Below, in pieces: positions 31,838 through 41,019 of a stretch of DNA of 45,197 bases. The stretch is from positions 1-45,197 of the forward strand of contig JACRMI010000049.1 of assembly GCA_016215025.1 (NCBI GenBank). The letters are read 5' to 3'. The DNA is from Chloroflexota bacterium (GTDB lineage: Bacteria; Chloroflexota; Anaerolineae; UBA4142). The position numbers were made by a program, and so were the translations under genes. Under the pieces are notes generated by a model. The model was not told the DNA's origin. It did no database searches and was given only the letters and a program-made list of their open reading frames with translations. The first letter of the stretch is position 1, and each line of letters starts with the position of its first letter.

Positions 31838-33154
31838 TTATTTTGCGGTATGATAACCCTTGGCTCGGGCTTTTAATTCTGCATCGGTCTTGGGCGACGC
31901 TTTGCCTGTACCGTGGCAAGATTTACACGCCCAGTCGAGTGAGACCTGGGAGACGAGAAACTTGCCATCGGGGCTGAATTGGGCGGTGGCGTCGGGATCG
32001 ATGGCAAAGACATGCACGCGAGTGTCACCGGCAAACTTGCTCGCATCCACCGACGCGCTCGAAGCGATCAGGCGCGGCATGTGGCAATCGATGCACTGCG
32101 CCTTCACTGCCAAGTGCGCGGCCGATTGATTGCGCGCTTCCTTAAAGTGACAGTTCTCGCACAGGGTACGAGTGGTCTGCGCTTTGGCTTGACGGAGTTG
32201 CACAACGCCTTGGTGCGGATTGTGACAATCCACGCACTTGAGCGCAAGGTGTTTGCTCTGGTAAAATTCTTCGTACTGTTCGTGGTGATCGACAAATGGA
32301 CCGCTCTTGGCGTCGATCTTGGTCACGTCGCTGCGAATATGACATTTGCCGCACAATTCCGGATCGCGATCCACTTGGACTGAAGCGCCATACGGATTCG
32401 CGGCGTGCAAGCTGCCGGGACCGTGACACGCTTCGCACCGGATGCCCGGTTCGGACCAAGTGCCCACGACGCCGGGCATGTTATCTTGATTGCCAGTCGG
32501 CTTGTATCCGGTAGTGTGGCAGGGACCGCAAGTGTATTTGAGTTCCTTGACGCCGGAGCTGTACTTGCTCCATCCAGCTTCTTTGCTCGCGGCGGGGTTG
32601 GCAAAATTCCATTGATTCAAATAATTCGTATCGCTAATCGTCGCGCCGGGCTTGTCGGTGATGATATATCCCTTTTTGTCGATGAAACGATACTTCCAGT
32701 TGTAACCGCCGATGATGTAGGAAATGTCGTTCCACGTATATCCGGCGGGCAGTTGGTCGATCTTGGTAAAAGGCATCGTCGGCGCTTTGCCATCGACGAC
32801 CTTGTTTAGCTTGAACGCATGCCCGGATTTGGCATAGACGTCGGAAATATCCTTATGGCAGGCAGCGCACTTGTCTGAGCCGATGTAGGTGGCGGCGGTG
32901 GCGGCGGCAGTAGTGGCAGCACTGGCGTCTTTGCCCGCAGGTCCTTGAGCGCCCGCAGGACCTTGCGGACCCGCAGGACCGGCGGGACCTTGTGCGCCTT
33001 GTGGCCCAGTCGGACCCGCGGGTCCCGCAGGGCCTTGAGGGCCTGCAGGCCCCGGCGCGCCTGGCGCACCGGCGCAAGAAGCGAGTAATCCTGCAACCAA
33101 TAGCAATAATGCTATGGCGACGAGCAAATTGACGAGGTTCTTTTGCTTACGCAT
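31838..33154 (-). CDS. Multiheme c-type cytochrome lipoprotein with collagen-like stalk (8 heme sites)
   Basis: 438 residues from the ATG at 33154, which has a GGGGAG site; 20 more upstream codons are open. Signal sequence ends in LLASC (Cys27, lipobox). Sixteen Gly-X-Y triplets ([12 protein letters not shown] and on) span about residues 29-76, followed by a TAAATAAT linker. Eight CxxCH heme motifs follow: CAACH, CGPCH, CEACH, CGKCH, CVDCH, CENCH, CIDCH and CKSCH. It resembles cytochrome c554-like or doubled-CXXCH electron carriers. It is predicted to sit on the outer face of the membrane and pass electrons; the collagen-like stalk would hold it away from the surface. Confidence 0.9.
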   Translation of the reverse strand: MRKQKNLVNLLVAIALLLLVAGLLASCAGAPGAPGPAGPQGPAGPAGPTGPQGAQGPAGPAGPQGPAGAQGPAGKDASAATTAAATAATYIGSDKCAACHKDISDVYAKSGHAFKLNKVVDGKAPTMPFTKIDQLPAGYTWNDISYIIGGYNWKYRFIDKKGYIITDKPGATISDTNYLNQWNFANPAASKEAGWSKYSSGVKELKYTCGPCHTTGYKPTGNQDNMPGVVGTWSEPGIRCEACHGPGSLHAANPYGASVQVDRDPELCGKCHIRSDVTKIDAKSGPFVDHHEQYEEFYQSKHLALKCVDCHNPHQGVVQLRQAKAQTTRTLCENCHFKEARNQSAAHLAVKAQCIDCHMPRLIASSASVDASKFAGDTRVHVFAIDPDATAQFSPDGKFLVSQVSLDWACKSCHGTGKASPKTDAELKARAKGYHTAK

Positions 33155-33529
33155 TTTTCTCCCCTTGGATTTTTTGGTACTCTCCTGGATCATCGATTCT
33201 GTATTTTGATTCACGGCATCTCAACACGAGTCACGATGTCAACAAAGTTGTTGTGCCTGATCCTCCTTTCCTACAACTGCACAATGTTTCTCTACAATTC
33301 CCTCGTCAGAACTGCTTGAGCATTCCTTTGCGTTTGTCCATCATCGGACGTTCGAGTTGCAAAAAAAATACGCCTTGGACGACGTGGGACGTGTCCAAAG
33401 GCGTTCGATACCTCGGCGATCCGCGAGCCAGCGTCGGCACAGCGGGATTTGTCAAATTCTACAATCGCCTTATGAATCTGCATAGGGCTTTTTGTCCCGC
33501 CGATAATTCCGTTTTGTCCTGCGCTGATT
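33155..33529. other. Intergenic region upstream of cytochrome and kinase
   Basis: Divergent spacer of roughly 370 bases. No convincing gene; short open frames on both strands have no family features. It holds the cytochrome ribosome site, a minus-strand terminator-like hairpin at 33370-33404 and, at its right edge, the kinase promoter. Confidence 0.6.
33370..33404 (-). terminator. Terminator-like hairpin in the cytochrome leader
   Basis: ACGCCTTGGAC pairs with GTCCAAAGGCGT (one bulge), extended inward by ACGT/ACGT pairs. On the minus strand eight T residues follow. It lies about 215 bases upstream of the cytochrome start, so it may end a small RNA or act as an attenuator. Confidence 0.55.
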
Positions 33530-33558
33530 TTGCCCAAATCGAATCGATGCGCTAGAAT
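33530..33558 (+). promoter_or_regulatory. Sigma70-type promoter for the two-component pair
   Basis: TTGCCC at 33530-33535, a 17-base spacer and TAGAAT at 33553-33558, giving a transcript start near 33565, shortly before the kinase ribosome site AGGTGA at 33571-33576. Confidence 0.55.
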
Positions 33559-33582
33559 GGGTCAACCTGCAGGTGAATGAAG

Positions 33583-35016
33583 ATGGCGGAGTTTTTTCAG
33601 CAGAACAGAGACATCATTTTCTTTATCTACGGTTTAGCATTTTTTGTGCTAGGCCTGGCAGTTGCTTTGCAATCGCGCAAGCACAGCCAGATTCCGCTTG
33701 CCCGCCATTTGTGGCTGCTGGCAACATTTGGCATTGTGCATGGGATTTACGAATGGGGCGCGGTCTTTATTCCCATTCAACAGACCTATTCCGGTTTTAC
33801 GCTCATCAGTCTCATGTACGTCATTCGCCTGGCGCTGGAGGTTATCTCCTTCCTATCGCTCTTTCAATTCGGCGTTGAAGTTCTAGTGCTGGGTGGATTG
33901 CCGCGTTCGGTGCAGTTGGTTCCTATTCTCATGTTTACTCTATGGGGCATCCTGATTTTGATCATCTCGACCTTTAGCGGCAGATCATTTCTGGAACTGC
34001 GCGATGTGGGCGACATCTTGGCGCGTTATTTGCTTGGCGTGCCAAGCGCCGCAGCGGCAGCGTGGGGCTTGTGGCAGCAAGCGCGCCAGGTTCAGCAAAT
34101 GGAAATGACGCGCATTGCCGATTATTTTCGCGGAGCAGCATTCGCCTTTGGCGCGTACGCGCTCTCCAGCGCCGTGGTGCCGCGCGCTGATTTTTTCCCG
34201 GCGTCGATTCTCAATTACGATTTTCTGCTCACTACGCTCGGAATTCCCGCGGCGATTTTTCGCGCGGTGTGCGGAACGATCATCGCGATTCTCATCATTC
34301 GTGGTCTGGAAATTTTCGATGTGGAAACGGAGCGCTTGATCGAAGAGACGGCGCAAGCGCATGCGATTGCCGCCGATCGGGAACGCATCGGTCGTGAATT
34401 GCACGATAGCACGATCCAATTGCTCTACGGCGCGGGCCTGACCCTGGAAGATGCGGCGGACATGATCGACGAAAATCCTGCTTACGCTAAAAAGCGGATC
34501 GGCGAAGTTGCTGACACGCTCAATCGAACGATTCGCGACATTCGCGCGTACATTTTGGATCTGCGACGCGATACCGAAGGAACGAACTGGCGAGCCGATC
34601 TAGGAGAATTGGTGCGGTCGCTGCGTCTTCAGACCTTGATCGATGCGGAACTTGTGGTGGCGGGCATTCCAGCCTGGGAACCCGCGGATGAAGAGAGCAA
34701 AGAAATCCTGGCGATTGCTCGGGGCGCACTGACAAACATCGCCCGTCATGCGCGGGCAACCCGCGCCAGCGTTACGCTGACGTACCGCGCTGAACAGATC
34801 GAACTTGAGATGACGGATAATGGCGTGGGTTTCTCGCCAAGCCATAATGGGAATTCACCTTTGTCGGGCGAACACCAGGGCTTGCGGAACATGCGTGAGC
34901 GCGCCGGACTCATTGCGGCGGAACTCGTCGTCGAATCGACGCTGCAACGCGGAACGACTATTCGCTTGGTCCTCCCGAAACGAAAAGAAAACAAAGCGGA
35001 AAATTATGCCTCTTAG
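33583..35016 (+). CDS. Sensor histidine kinase, NarX/DesK type (HisKA_3)
   Basis: About 477 residues. The N-terminal half has about seven hydrophobic helices without a large extracellular domain, so it probably senses a membrane or redox signal. The dimerisation helix [19 protein letters not shown] carries the phosphorylated His, then [15 protein letters not shown] and a HATPase domain with N box ([12 protein letters not shown]), DNGVGF and [10 protein letters not shown]. The frame is open from 33577, but the AGGTGA site is spaced for the ATG at 33583. It overlaps the response regulator by 11 bases. The divergent neighbour is the multiheme cytochrome, a possible target. Confidence 0.88.
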   Translation: MAEFFQQNRDIIFFIYGLAFFVLGLAVALQSRKHSQIPLARHLWLLATFGIVHGIYEWGAVFIPIQQTYSGFTLISLMYVIRLALEVISFLSLFQFGVEVLVLGGLPRSVQLVPILMFTLWGILILIISTFSGRSFLELRDVGDILARYLLGVPSAAAAAWGLWQQARQVQQMEMTRIADYFRGAAFAFGAYALSSAVVPRADFFPASILNYDFLLTTLGIPAAIFRAVCGTIIAILIIRGLEIFDVETERLIEETAQAHAIAADRERIGRELHDSTIQLLYGAGLTLEDAADMIDENPAYAKKRIGEVADTLNRTIRDIRAYILDLRRDTEGTNWRADLGELVRSLRLQTLIDAELVVAGIPAWEPADEESKEILAIARGALTNIARHARATRASVTLTYRAEQIELEMTDNGVGFSPSHNGNSPLSGEHQGLRNMRERAGLIAAELVVESTLQRGTTIRLVLPKRKENKAENYAS

Positions 35017-35665
35017 AATTTTATTGGTGGACGATCATGAGGTTGTCCGCATTGGGCTAGCGACTTTGCTAGGGCGTCATCCTGGGTTTGTGGTGATCGG
35101 CGAAACCAGCAATGCGCCGGAGGCAGTCGCCAAGGTGGATGAACTCAAGCCCGATGTGGTCGTCATGGACATTCGGTTGCCCGGCAAGAACGGCAACGAG
35201 GCGTGCCGCGAAATCGTCGTCAAGCATCCAGCGACCAAAGTGATTATGCTAACCTCGTACGCGGAAGACGAATTGCTTTTCGATGCGATTGCGGCGGGCG
35301 CATCGGGCTATGTGCTGAAACAAGTGGGCAGCGCAGATTTGGTGAATGCGCTAGAGCGCGTCGCCAAAGGCGAATCGCTCATCGACCCAGCGCTGATGCA
35401 CAAGGTGCTCGCCAAAGTGCGCGAAGCGGCTCGCCGGGCGGAGGACGATGCGTTTGCGAAGCTTACCGAGCAGGAGATGAAGATTCTCGCGCTCATGGTG
35501 GAAGGCAAGACCAATCGCGAAATTGCCGATCAAATCTTCCTCAGCGAAAAAACGATTCGCAACAACATCAGTACGATCCTCGACAAGTTAAATATTTCCA
35601 CGCGCTCGCAAGCGATTGTGTATGCGGTGCAACATCGCATCCGCGATCACATGCCGAGTGAATAA
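35006..35665 (+). CDS. Response regulator, NarL/LuxR type
   Basis: 219 residues from the ATG at 35006; the frame is open far upstream but overlaps the kinase. Receiver domain: acidic pair Asp9-Asp10, phosphorylation site Asp55 in [19 protein letters not shown] and the conserved Lys in [10 protein letters not shown]-terminal LuxR-type helix-turn-helix follows ([20 protein letters not shown] and [13 protein letters not shown]). It is the cognate partner of the overlapping kinase gene. Confidence 0.92.
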   Translation: MPLRILLVDDHEVVRIGLATLLGRHPGFVVIGETSNAPEAVAKVDELKPDVVVMDIRLPGKNGNEACREIVVKHPATKVIMLTSYAEDELLFDAIAAGASGYVLKQVGSADLVNALERVAKGESLIDPALMHKVLAKVREAARRAEDDAFAKLTEQEMKILALMVEGKTNREIADQIFLSEKTIRNNISTILDKLNISTRSQAIVYAVQHRIRDHMPSE

Positions 35666-35694
35666 AGTTGTTGCCCGCGAATCTCCAGAATGGT

Positions 35695-35873
35695 GTCATT
35701 GCGAATGATGTCATTGCGAGGAGCGATGCGATCAAGGAGCGTTGCTAAAAAGTGACAAGGCGACGAAGCAATCGTTACTATTCAGGCTGTCATTCTGAGG
35801 AGCGGTTTTTGCGACGAAGAATCTCTCTCGTTGAAGACTGAGATTCTTCGCTACGCTCACGCTCGGCGTGACA
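35695..35873. repeat. Two adjacent GTCATT-type palindromic elements
   Basis: The first part starts GTCATTGCGAATGATGTCAT and contains GGAGCGATGCG. The second, 35789-35873, runs from GTCATTCTGAGGAGCGG to CTACGCTCACGCTCGGCGTGAC with AGAATCTC and GAGATTCT as inverted inner arms. Confidence 0.75.
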
Positions 35874-36123
35874 ATGGGCTGAGTATTTACAAGCAATCTC
35901 AATCTGCGTATGAGATTGCGCGTCTCGCAAGCGAGACGACGTCGCTCTTTGATTTTTCAACTGCGACACACTCTTGCGCCGCTTCTCGCAATGACATTTC
36001 AGAGTTTTTATTTGCGTTCGTCCGCGTTTATCTGCGTCCAATTTCATGACTTGGGCAATCTATCCAACCGCAGGCGTATTCTCTTCGCGCAACTTGTCCA
36101 TAGACGTAGCCAAGCGTCGCTGT
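35874..36123. other. Intergenic region with further repeat fragments
   Basis: No gene seen. Contains AATCTCA/TGAGATT and CGTCTCGC/GCGAGACG inverted pairs, a fragment ending CTCGCAATGACA, and words of the GCGTTCGTCCGCGTTTATCTG type at about 36013-36041. It separates the response regulator from the glutamate synthase promoter. Confidence 0.5.
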
Positions 36124-36213
36124 TATAATTTCTGTGTCAATCAGGTTTAGGCGTCATGATGCGCGCCTACGATTATTGATTTAATCATCCGCCTAAACCC
36201 AGGCGGTTTTTTT
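36124..36213 (+). promoter_or_regulatory. Promoter and attenuator-like leader of glutamate synthase
   Basis: TATAAT at 36124-36129 (weak TAGACG 17 bases upstream). In the leader, CGCCTAAACC at 36190-36199 can pair perfectly with GGTTTAGGCG at 36144-36153. Alternatively CCGCCT at 36189-36194 pairs with AGGCGG at 36201-36206, followed by TTTTTTT, as a terminator. The two structures exclude each other, the hallmark of an attenuator or riboswitch platform. The ligand or protein is unknown. Confidence 0.65.
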
Positions 36214-36278
36214 ATTCCACTGGCAGTGACGCCACCTAGGGCGACAATGAAAGTCGCAACGTCTTTCAGGAGTCGCCT

Positions 36279-39200
36279 ATGCGTCAACATACTTTGCTCG
36301 CTTTTCGCGAACGCGCGAATTGCGGGACTGGTTTCATCGCTCATCTTTCGGCTCGTCCCTCGAACGAAATTCTCCGCGATGCGCTCACCACGCTGAATCG
36401 ATTGGCTCATCGCGGCGCGATTGCCGCCGACATGAAAACCGGCGACGGCGCAGGTGTCCTTACGCAAATTCCGCACAAGCTCTTCGCGCGCGAACTGGGC
36501 GCGCGCGGAATTATTGCGCCGCAACCCGGCGATTATGCCGTCGGCGTTTTCTTTTTGCCGCGCGACGATATGGTAGCGCGCGTGCAAGCCAAACAAATCG
36601 TCGAATCGGTTTTGGTCGAGCGCAATCTTCCGTTGCTCACGTGGCGCGCTGTGCCAATCGATCTCGACGCGCTCGGCGATCATGCGCGCAGCATCGCGCC
36701 GCACATCGAGCAAGCGATCATCGCCCGTCCGCCACACATCGCCACGGGCGAAGCGTTTGAACGCGCGCTCGTTCTCGCGCGCAAAGAGATCGAACGACGT
36801 GCGCGCGTGGCTGAACTCTCGCCGCTCTACATTCCGTCGATGTCGTCGCGCACGATTGTTTACAAGGGCTTGCTCATCTCGTTGCAGCTTGCGAATTTCT
36901 ACGCCGACCTGCGCGACTCTGCATACGAAACATCGATGGCGTTGTTCCATCAACGCTATTCGACGAACACGTTTCCAAACTGGGAACGCGCGCAGCCATT
37001 TCGATTTCTCTGTCACAATGGTGAGATCAACACGCTGCAAGGCAACATCGCGTGGATGAAAGCGCGCGAGCCGTACCTTGAATCGAGATTGTGGGGTGAT
37101 ATAAAATCGGTAACACCGATTATCGATACCGACACCAGCGATTCGGGAATGCTCGACAACGCGCTCGAATTGCTCGCGCTCTCTGGGCGCGATTTGCCGC
37201 ACGCGCAGATGATGTTGATGCCCGAAGCGTGGGAAAAGGTTCAAGACATTGCCCCTGAATGGAAAGCATTCTACCGATACCATTCCGCAGTGATGGAACC
37301 CTGGGATGGACCCGCCGCCATCGCGTACGCCGATGGTCGCATGGTCGGGATGGCTTTAGATCGAAATGGATTGCGTCCTGCGCGTTATCTCGTCACCGAC
37401 GATGGTTTGGTCGTCGCCGCATCCGAAGCAGGCGCGCTTGAAATCGATCCGGCGCGTGTGATCGAAAAAGGCAAGCTGGGTCCTGGTCAATGTGTCGTCG
37501 TCGATTTAGCGCAAGGCAAGCTGCTGCACAACGACGACGTGAAAAATCTTTATTCGACGCGCCAGCCGTATCAGCATTGGCTTGATGCGGAAATGAAAAA
37601 GTTACCCTCACCCCAGCCCTCTCCCTACAAGGGAGAGGGAGTGTCGGTCACACGACAACAGGCGCTGTTCGGTTATACCGATGAAGAGCTGGTTGTCGTG
37701 CTGCGACCGATGGCAGTTGGATCGGGTGAGCCGACAGGATCGATGGGCGATGATACGCCGCCTGCGGTCTTGTCGGAATTTCATCGCCCGCTGTATCACT
37801 TTTTCAAACAGCGCTTCGCCGAAGTGACCAATCCTCCGCTCGATTCGTTGCGGGAAACGCTTGTGATGTCGTTGCGAGTTTTACTTGGCGCGCGCGGCAA
37901 TTTGTTGGACCTCACCCCTAACCCCCAACCCGAAGGGCGGGGGCGGGGGGTGAGGTTGCTCGAACTCGATAGCCCATTCCTCACTCGTCGCCAACTCGAT
38001 GCGATTCGCGCGATGGACGACGAATTTCCTCACGCGTTGTTGAGCGCAACGTTTCCGGTAGAGGAAGTTGCGACGCACTTCCAAAGTGCGTCGCAACTCG
38101 AACACGCCGTCGATAATTTGTGCGCGCAAGCCGAACGCGCGGTGAATGCAGGCAACGTGATTCTGATTTTGAGTGACCGCGTGACCGAGCCGACGCGCGC
38201 ACCGATTCCGATGTTGCTCGCTGTCAGCGCCGTGCATCAGCATTTGTTGCGCGTGGGCAAACGCTGGCGCGCGAGTTTGATCGCCGAAGTGGGCGATGCG
38301 CGCGACGTGCATCAGTTCGCGTGTCTGATCGGATTTGGTGCGAACTCGATCAATCCGTATCTTGCTCTCGCCAGCATACGCGCACTTGCGGCATTTCGAC
38401 CGGGCAAGCCGTCGTTGCTGGGCAAAGATTTGTCGCCCGCGCAGGCCGAAGAAAATTTTATTCACGCGGCGGAAAAGGGCTTGCTCAAGATCATGTCCAA
38501 GATGGGCATCGCCACGCTCGACTCGTATCATGGCGCACAGATTTTTGAAATCATCGGCTTGAACGATGCGGCAGTTCATAAATATTTCACCGGCACGCCG
38601 ACGCACATCAGCGGTGTGGGCTTGCCCGACTTGGCGCGCATCGTGCTGGCGCATCACGCACACGCGTTTCATCTTGAAGATGAATCGCAGTTGAATTTGA
38701 AGAACTATGGATTTTTCAAATACAAAAAAGAAGGCGAGTATCATGGCTACAATCCTGCGGTAGTCAAGTCGCTGCACGCGGCGGTGAGCGCGCCCGGTGC
38801 GCTGAACGGCAGCTTTCAAAAAGCGTACGAAAAATATCGTGAGTTTAGCATTCAGGCACACGATTACTCGTCGGCGGATTTATCCGATCACCTGGATATC
38901 GTTTTCGGAAATCCGATTCCGCTTTCCGAGGTCGAGCCAGTGTCTGAAATCGTCAAACGATTTTCGTCGGCGGCGATGTCGCACGGCGCGCTCTCCATCG
39001 AAGCTCACGAAACGATTGCGGTCGCGATGAATCGACTGGGCGCGATGAGCAATAGCGGCGAAGGCGGCGAATCGGCGGCGCGGTACAGCATCGAGAGCAA
39101 CAGTCGCATCAAGCAAGTGGCGTCGGCGCGCTTTGGTGTGACTCCATCGTATTTAATGTCGGTCGACGAATTGCAAATCAAAATGGCGCAGGGCGCAAAA

Positions 39201-40001
39201 CCTGGGGAGGGCGGACAACTGCCCGGCGACAAGGTATCGTTCGAGATTGCGGCGATTCGGCACACAACTCCTGGGACGGCGCAGATTTCGCCGCCGCCGC
39301 ACCACGACATTTACAGCATCGAAGATTTGGCGCAGTTGGTATACGATCTAAAACGCATCAATCCACGTGCCAAGGTGTCGGTCAAGCTCGTCGCGCAAGC
39401 AGGCGTCGGCACGATTGCGGCGGGCGTCGCGAAGGCGTTCGCCGATGTCGTGCAAATCAGTGGACACTCGGGCGGCACAGGCGCATCGCCGCTCTCGTCG
39501 ATGAAGCACGCGGGCATTGCCTGGGAAATCGGGCTTGCCGAAACGCAGCGCATTCTCGTCGCGAATGATTTGCGTGGGCGCGTGCGCATTCGGGTTGATG
39601 GCGGATTCAAGACGGCGCGCCACGTCATCGTCGCCGCGCTCTTGGGCGCAGATGAATTTTCCTTCGGCACGGCGGTCATGGTCGCGGCGGGCTGCATCAT
39701 GGCGCGCGTGTGTCACACCAACACCTGCCCGACCGGTATCGCAACGCAGCGTGGAGATTTGCGCAAAAAATTTCCAAACGATCCCGAACGCATCATGGCG
39801 TATTTTCGCTTTGTCGCCGAAGAGACGCGCGAATATTTGGCGGCGCTCGGATGTCGCTCCCTCGACGAAATCATCGGCGATGTGAATCGATTGAAATTCA
39901 CGCCGCGCGCTAAAGGGACGCATGGCGCATTTGCCAACGCGTTGCCGGCGCAATCGGATGCGCGCTGGGATGTGGTCGATAGTGCGTTGAGGGTTGGATA
40001 G
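36279..40001 (+). CDS. gltB: Glutamate synthase large subunit, part 1 (amidotransferase, central and FMN domains)
   Basis: 1240 residues. A short propeptide precedes Cys15 (NCGTGFIAHL), the glutaminase nucleophile of the class II amidotransferase domain (to about 430). The central domain and an FMN barrel follow (GGESAARYSI, SGGTGASPLSS, VRIRVDGGF), with 3Fe-4S cysteines in GCIMARVCHTNTCPTG near 1138. The usual C-terminal GXGXG domain is missing and is encoded by the next gene. Three in-frame insertions of different repeat types lie near residues 442-455, 544-559 and 597-606, all around the linker and central domain. AGGAG precedes the ATG. Reaction: transfer of glutamine amide nitrogen to 2-oxoglutarate. 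Confidence 0.92.
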   Translation: MRQHTLLAFRERANCGTGFIAHLSARPSNEILRDALTTLNRLAHRGAIAADMKTGDGAGVLTQIPHKLFARELGARGIIAPQPGDYAVGVFFLPRDDMVARVQAKQIVESVLVERNLPLLTWRAVPIDLDALGDHARSIAPHIEQAIIARPPHIATGEAFERALVLARKEIERRARVAELSPLYIPSMSSRTIVYKGLLISLQLANFYADLRDSAYETSMALFHQRYSTNTFPNWERAQPFRFLCHNGEINTLQGNIAWMKAREPYLESRLWGDIKSVTPIIDTDTSDSGMLDNALELLALSGRDLPHAQMMLMPEAWEKVQDIAPEWKAFYRYHSAVMEPWDGPAAIAYADGRMVGMALDRNGLRPARYLVTDDGLVVAASEAGALEIDPARVIEKGKLGPGQCVVVDLAQGKLLHNDDVKNLYSTRQPYQHWLDAEMKKLPSPQPSPYKGEGVSVTRQQALFGYTDEELVVVLRPMAVGSGEPTGSMGDDTPPAVLSEFHRPLYHFFKQRFAEVTNPPLDSLRETLVMSLRVLLGARGNLLDLTPNPQPEGRGRGVRLLELDSPFLTRRQLDAIRAMDDEFPHALLSATFPVEEVATHFQSASQLEHAVDNLCAQAERAVNAGNVILILSDRVTEPTRAPIPMLLAVSAVHQHLLRVGKRWRASLIAEVGDARDVHQFACLIGFGANSINPYLALASIRALAAFRPGKPSLLGKDLSPAQAEENFIHAAEKGLLKIMSKMGIATLDSYHGAQIFEIIGLNDAAVHKYFTGTPTHISGVGLPDLARIVLAHHAHAFHLEDESQLNLKNYGFFKYKKEGEYHGYNPAVVKSLHAAVSAPGALNGSFQKAYEKYREFSIQAHDYSSADLSDHLDIVFGNPIPLSEVEPVSEIVKRFSSAAMSHGALSIEAHETIAVAMNRLGAMSNSGEGGESAARYSIESNSRIKQVASARFGVTPSYLMSVDELQIKMAQGAKPGEGGQLPGDKVSFEIAAIRHTTPGTAQISPPPHHDIYSIEDLAQLVYDLKRINPRAKVSVKLVAQAGVGTIAAGVAKAFADVVQISGHSGGTGASPLSSMKHAGIAWEIGLAETQRILVANDLRGRVRIRVDGGFKTARHVIVAALLGADEFSFGTAVMVAAGCIMARVCHTNTCPTGIATQRGDLRKKFPNDPERIMAYFRFVAEETREYLAALGCRSLDEIIGDVNRLKFTPRAKGTHGAFANALPAQSDARWDVVDSALRVG
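37609..37643. repeat. CCCTCTCCCT palindromic insertion inside gltB
   Basis: CACCCCAGCCCTCTCCCT and AGGGAGAGGG form an imperfect hairpin; the inner CCCTCTCCCT/AGGGAGAGGG arms are perfect. Read in frame as LPSPQPSPYKGEG. Confidence 0.85.
37911..37956. repeat. CTCACCCCTAACCCCC palindromic insertion inside gltB
   Basis: CTCACCCCTAACCCCCAACC on the left, GGGCGGGGGCGGGGGGTGAG on the right, imperfect inverted arms around CGAA. Read in frame as LTPNPQPEGRGRGVR. Confidence 0.85.
38066..38098. repeat. 33-bp palindrome inside gltB
   Basis: Perfect 15-bp arms (AGTTGCGACGCACTT) around a CCA loop, eleven codons, read as VATHFQSASQL. It is the sister of the copy in maoC at 10385-10417. Confidence 0.9.
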
Positions 40002-40012
40002 AAAATAGCGCT

Positions 40013-40105
40013 GTCATTCTGAGCGAAGCGTCCTTTGCGGAGCGAAGAATCTTATTCTTCCATTAACGGGATTCTTCGGCGCAAAAACCGCGCCTCAGAA
40101 TGACA
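40013..40105. repeat. GTCATTCTGAGCGAAGCG palindromic element splitting glutamate synthase
   Basis: GTCATTCTGAGCGAAGCG on the left, GCGCCTCAGAATGAC on the right, with GAAGAATC and GATTCTTC as inner inverted arms. It occupies most of the gap between the FMN-domain gene and the GXGXG-domain gene. Confidence 0.88.
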
Positions 40106-40121
40106 ATGAGGATAAACTAAA

Positions 40122-41006
40122 ATGGACGATAATCGAACTATACTCGACTTGCCTGGGATTGAACTGCGCCATTTGCTGACCGATCCCGATCCATCGCGCG
40201 TGCGCCCACGTCGCGGTATGCAAGCGCGCAACGATCCCATGCCATCGCACACGCTCGACGATTGGCTCTTGGCGGCGGCGATGCCAGCGGTTGAAAATCG
40301 CATCCCGGTCGAATTGCGGCACACCATCGGAAATGTCGATCGAACGGTCGGCGCACGGCTCGCGGGCGAAATTGCCAGACGGTACAGCGACGCGGGATTG
40401 CCCGCCGATACGATTCGTGTGATGTTCACGGGCAGTGCAGGGCAAAGCTTTGGTGCATTCTGCATTAACGGAATGCACCTGACGCTCATCGGCGAAGCGA
40501 ACGATTACGTGGGCAAGGGCATGGCGGGCGGAACGATCATTGTGCGGCCGCCGCTCAACGCGCGCTGGGTTACACAAGACAATTTTATCGCGGGGAATAC
40601 GCTGCTCTACGGCGCAACGGGCGGAACACTTTTTGCCGCAGGACGTGTGGGCGAGCGATTTGCGGTGCGCAATTGCGGAGCGGTTGCCGTCGTGGAAGGC
40701 GTGGGCGATCACGGTTGCGAGTACATGACGAGTGGCACGGTCGTCGTGCTGGGTTCGACGGGGCGAAACTTTGGCGCAGGGATGACGGGCGGCGTCGCAT
40801 ACGTGTACGATCGCGAAAATAAACTCGCGGTGCGAATGAATCCGCAGTTGGTGAAAGCGGAACGAATCGCGAGTGAAGATGACGAAGCGCGATTGCGCAA
40901 TCTCGTCAAACAACACGTCGATGCGACCGAGAGCAAGTGGGCGCGTGGATTGTTAGAGTCGTGGAACGAAACGAAGCAGTGTTTCTTGAAGGTCGTTCCC
41001 AAATAG
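40122..41006 (+). CDS. Glutamate synthase large subunit, part 2 (GXGXG domain)
   Basis: 294 residues. Glycine-rich beta-helix: GSAGQSFGAFCINGMHLTLI, EANDYVGKGMAGGTIIV, GNTLLYGATGG, GERFAVRNCGAVAVVEGVGD, GGVAYVYD. This is the C-terminal domain of GltB-type large subunits, normally fused to the FMN domain. Here it has its own ribosome site (GAGG) and ATG behind a palindromic repeat. It probably assembles with part 1; the gene is otherwise in good condition. Stand-alone GXGXG proteins also exist in archaeal-type glutamate synthases, but the order and sequence here favour secondary fission. Confidence 0.9.
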   Translation: MDDNRTILDLPGIELRHLLTDPDPSRVRPRRGMQARNDPMPSHTLDDWLLAAAMPAVENRIPVELRHTIGNVDRTVGARLAGEIARRYSDAGLPADTIRVMFTGSAGQSFGAFCINGMHLTLIGEANDYVGKGMAGGTIIVRPPLNARWVTQDNFIAGNTLLYGATGGTLFAAGRVGERFAVRNCGAVAVVEGVGDHGCEYMTSGTVVVLGSTGRNFGAGMTGGVAYVYDRENKLAVRMNPQLVKAERIASEDDEARLRNLVKQHVDATESKWARGLLESWNETKQCFLKVVPK

Positions 41007-41019
41007 AATCGATCAAGAT

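Noticed and set aside
33253..33555. 100-codon open frame before the kinase gene
   Set aside because: No family features, crosses a terminator-like hairpin and a promoter.
35666..36123. tRNA or other RNA gene
   Set aside because: No cloverleaf or CCA end was found; inverted pairs belong to dispersed repeats.
36147..37283. 378-codon open frame on the minus strand
   Set aside because: Antisense to glutamate synthase; arginine- and histidine-rich shadow without recognisable domains.
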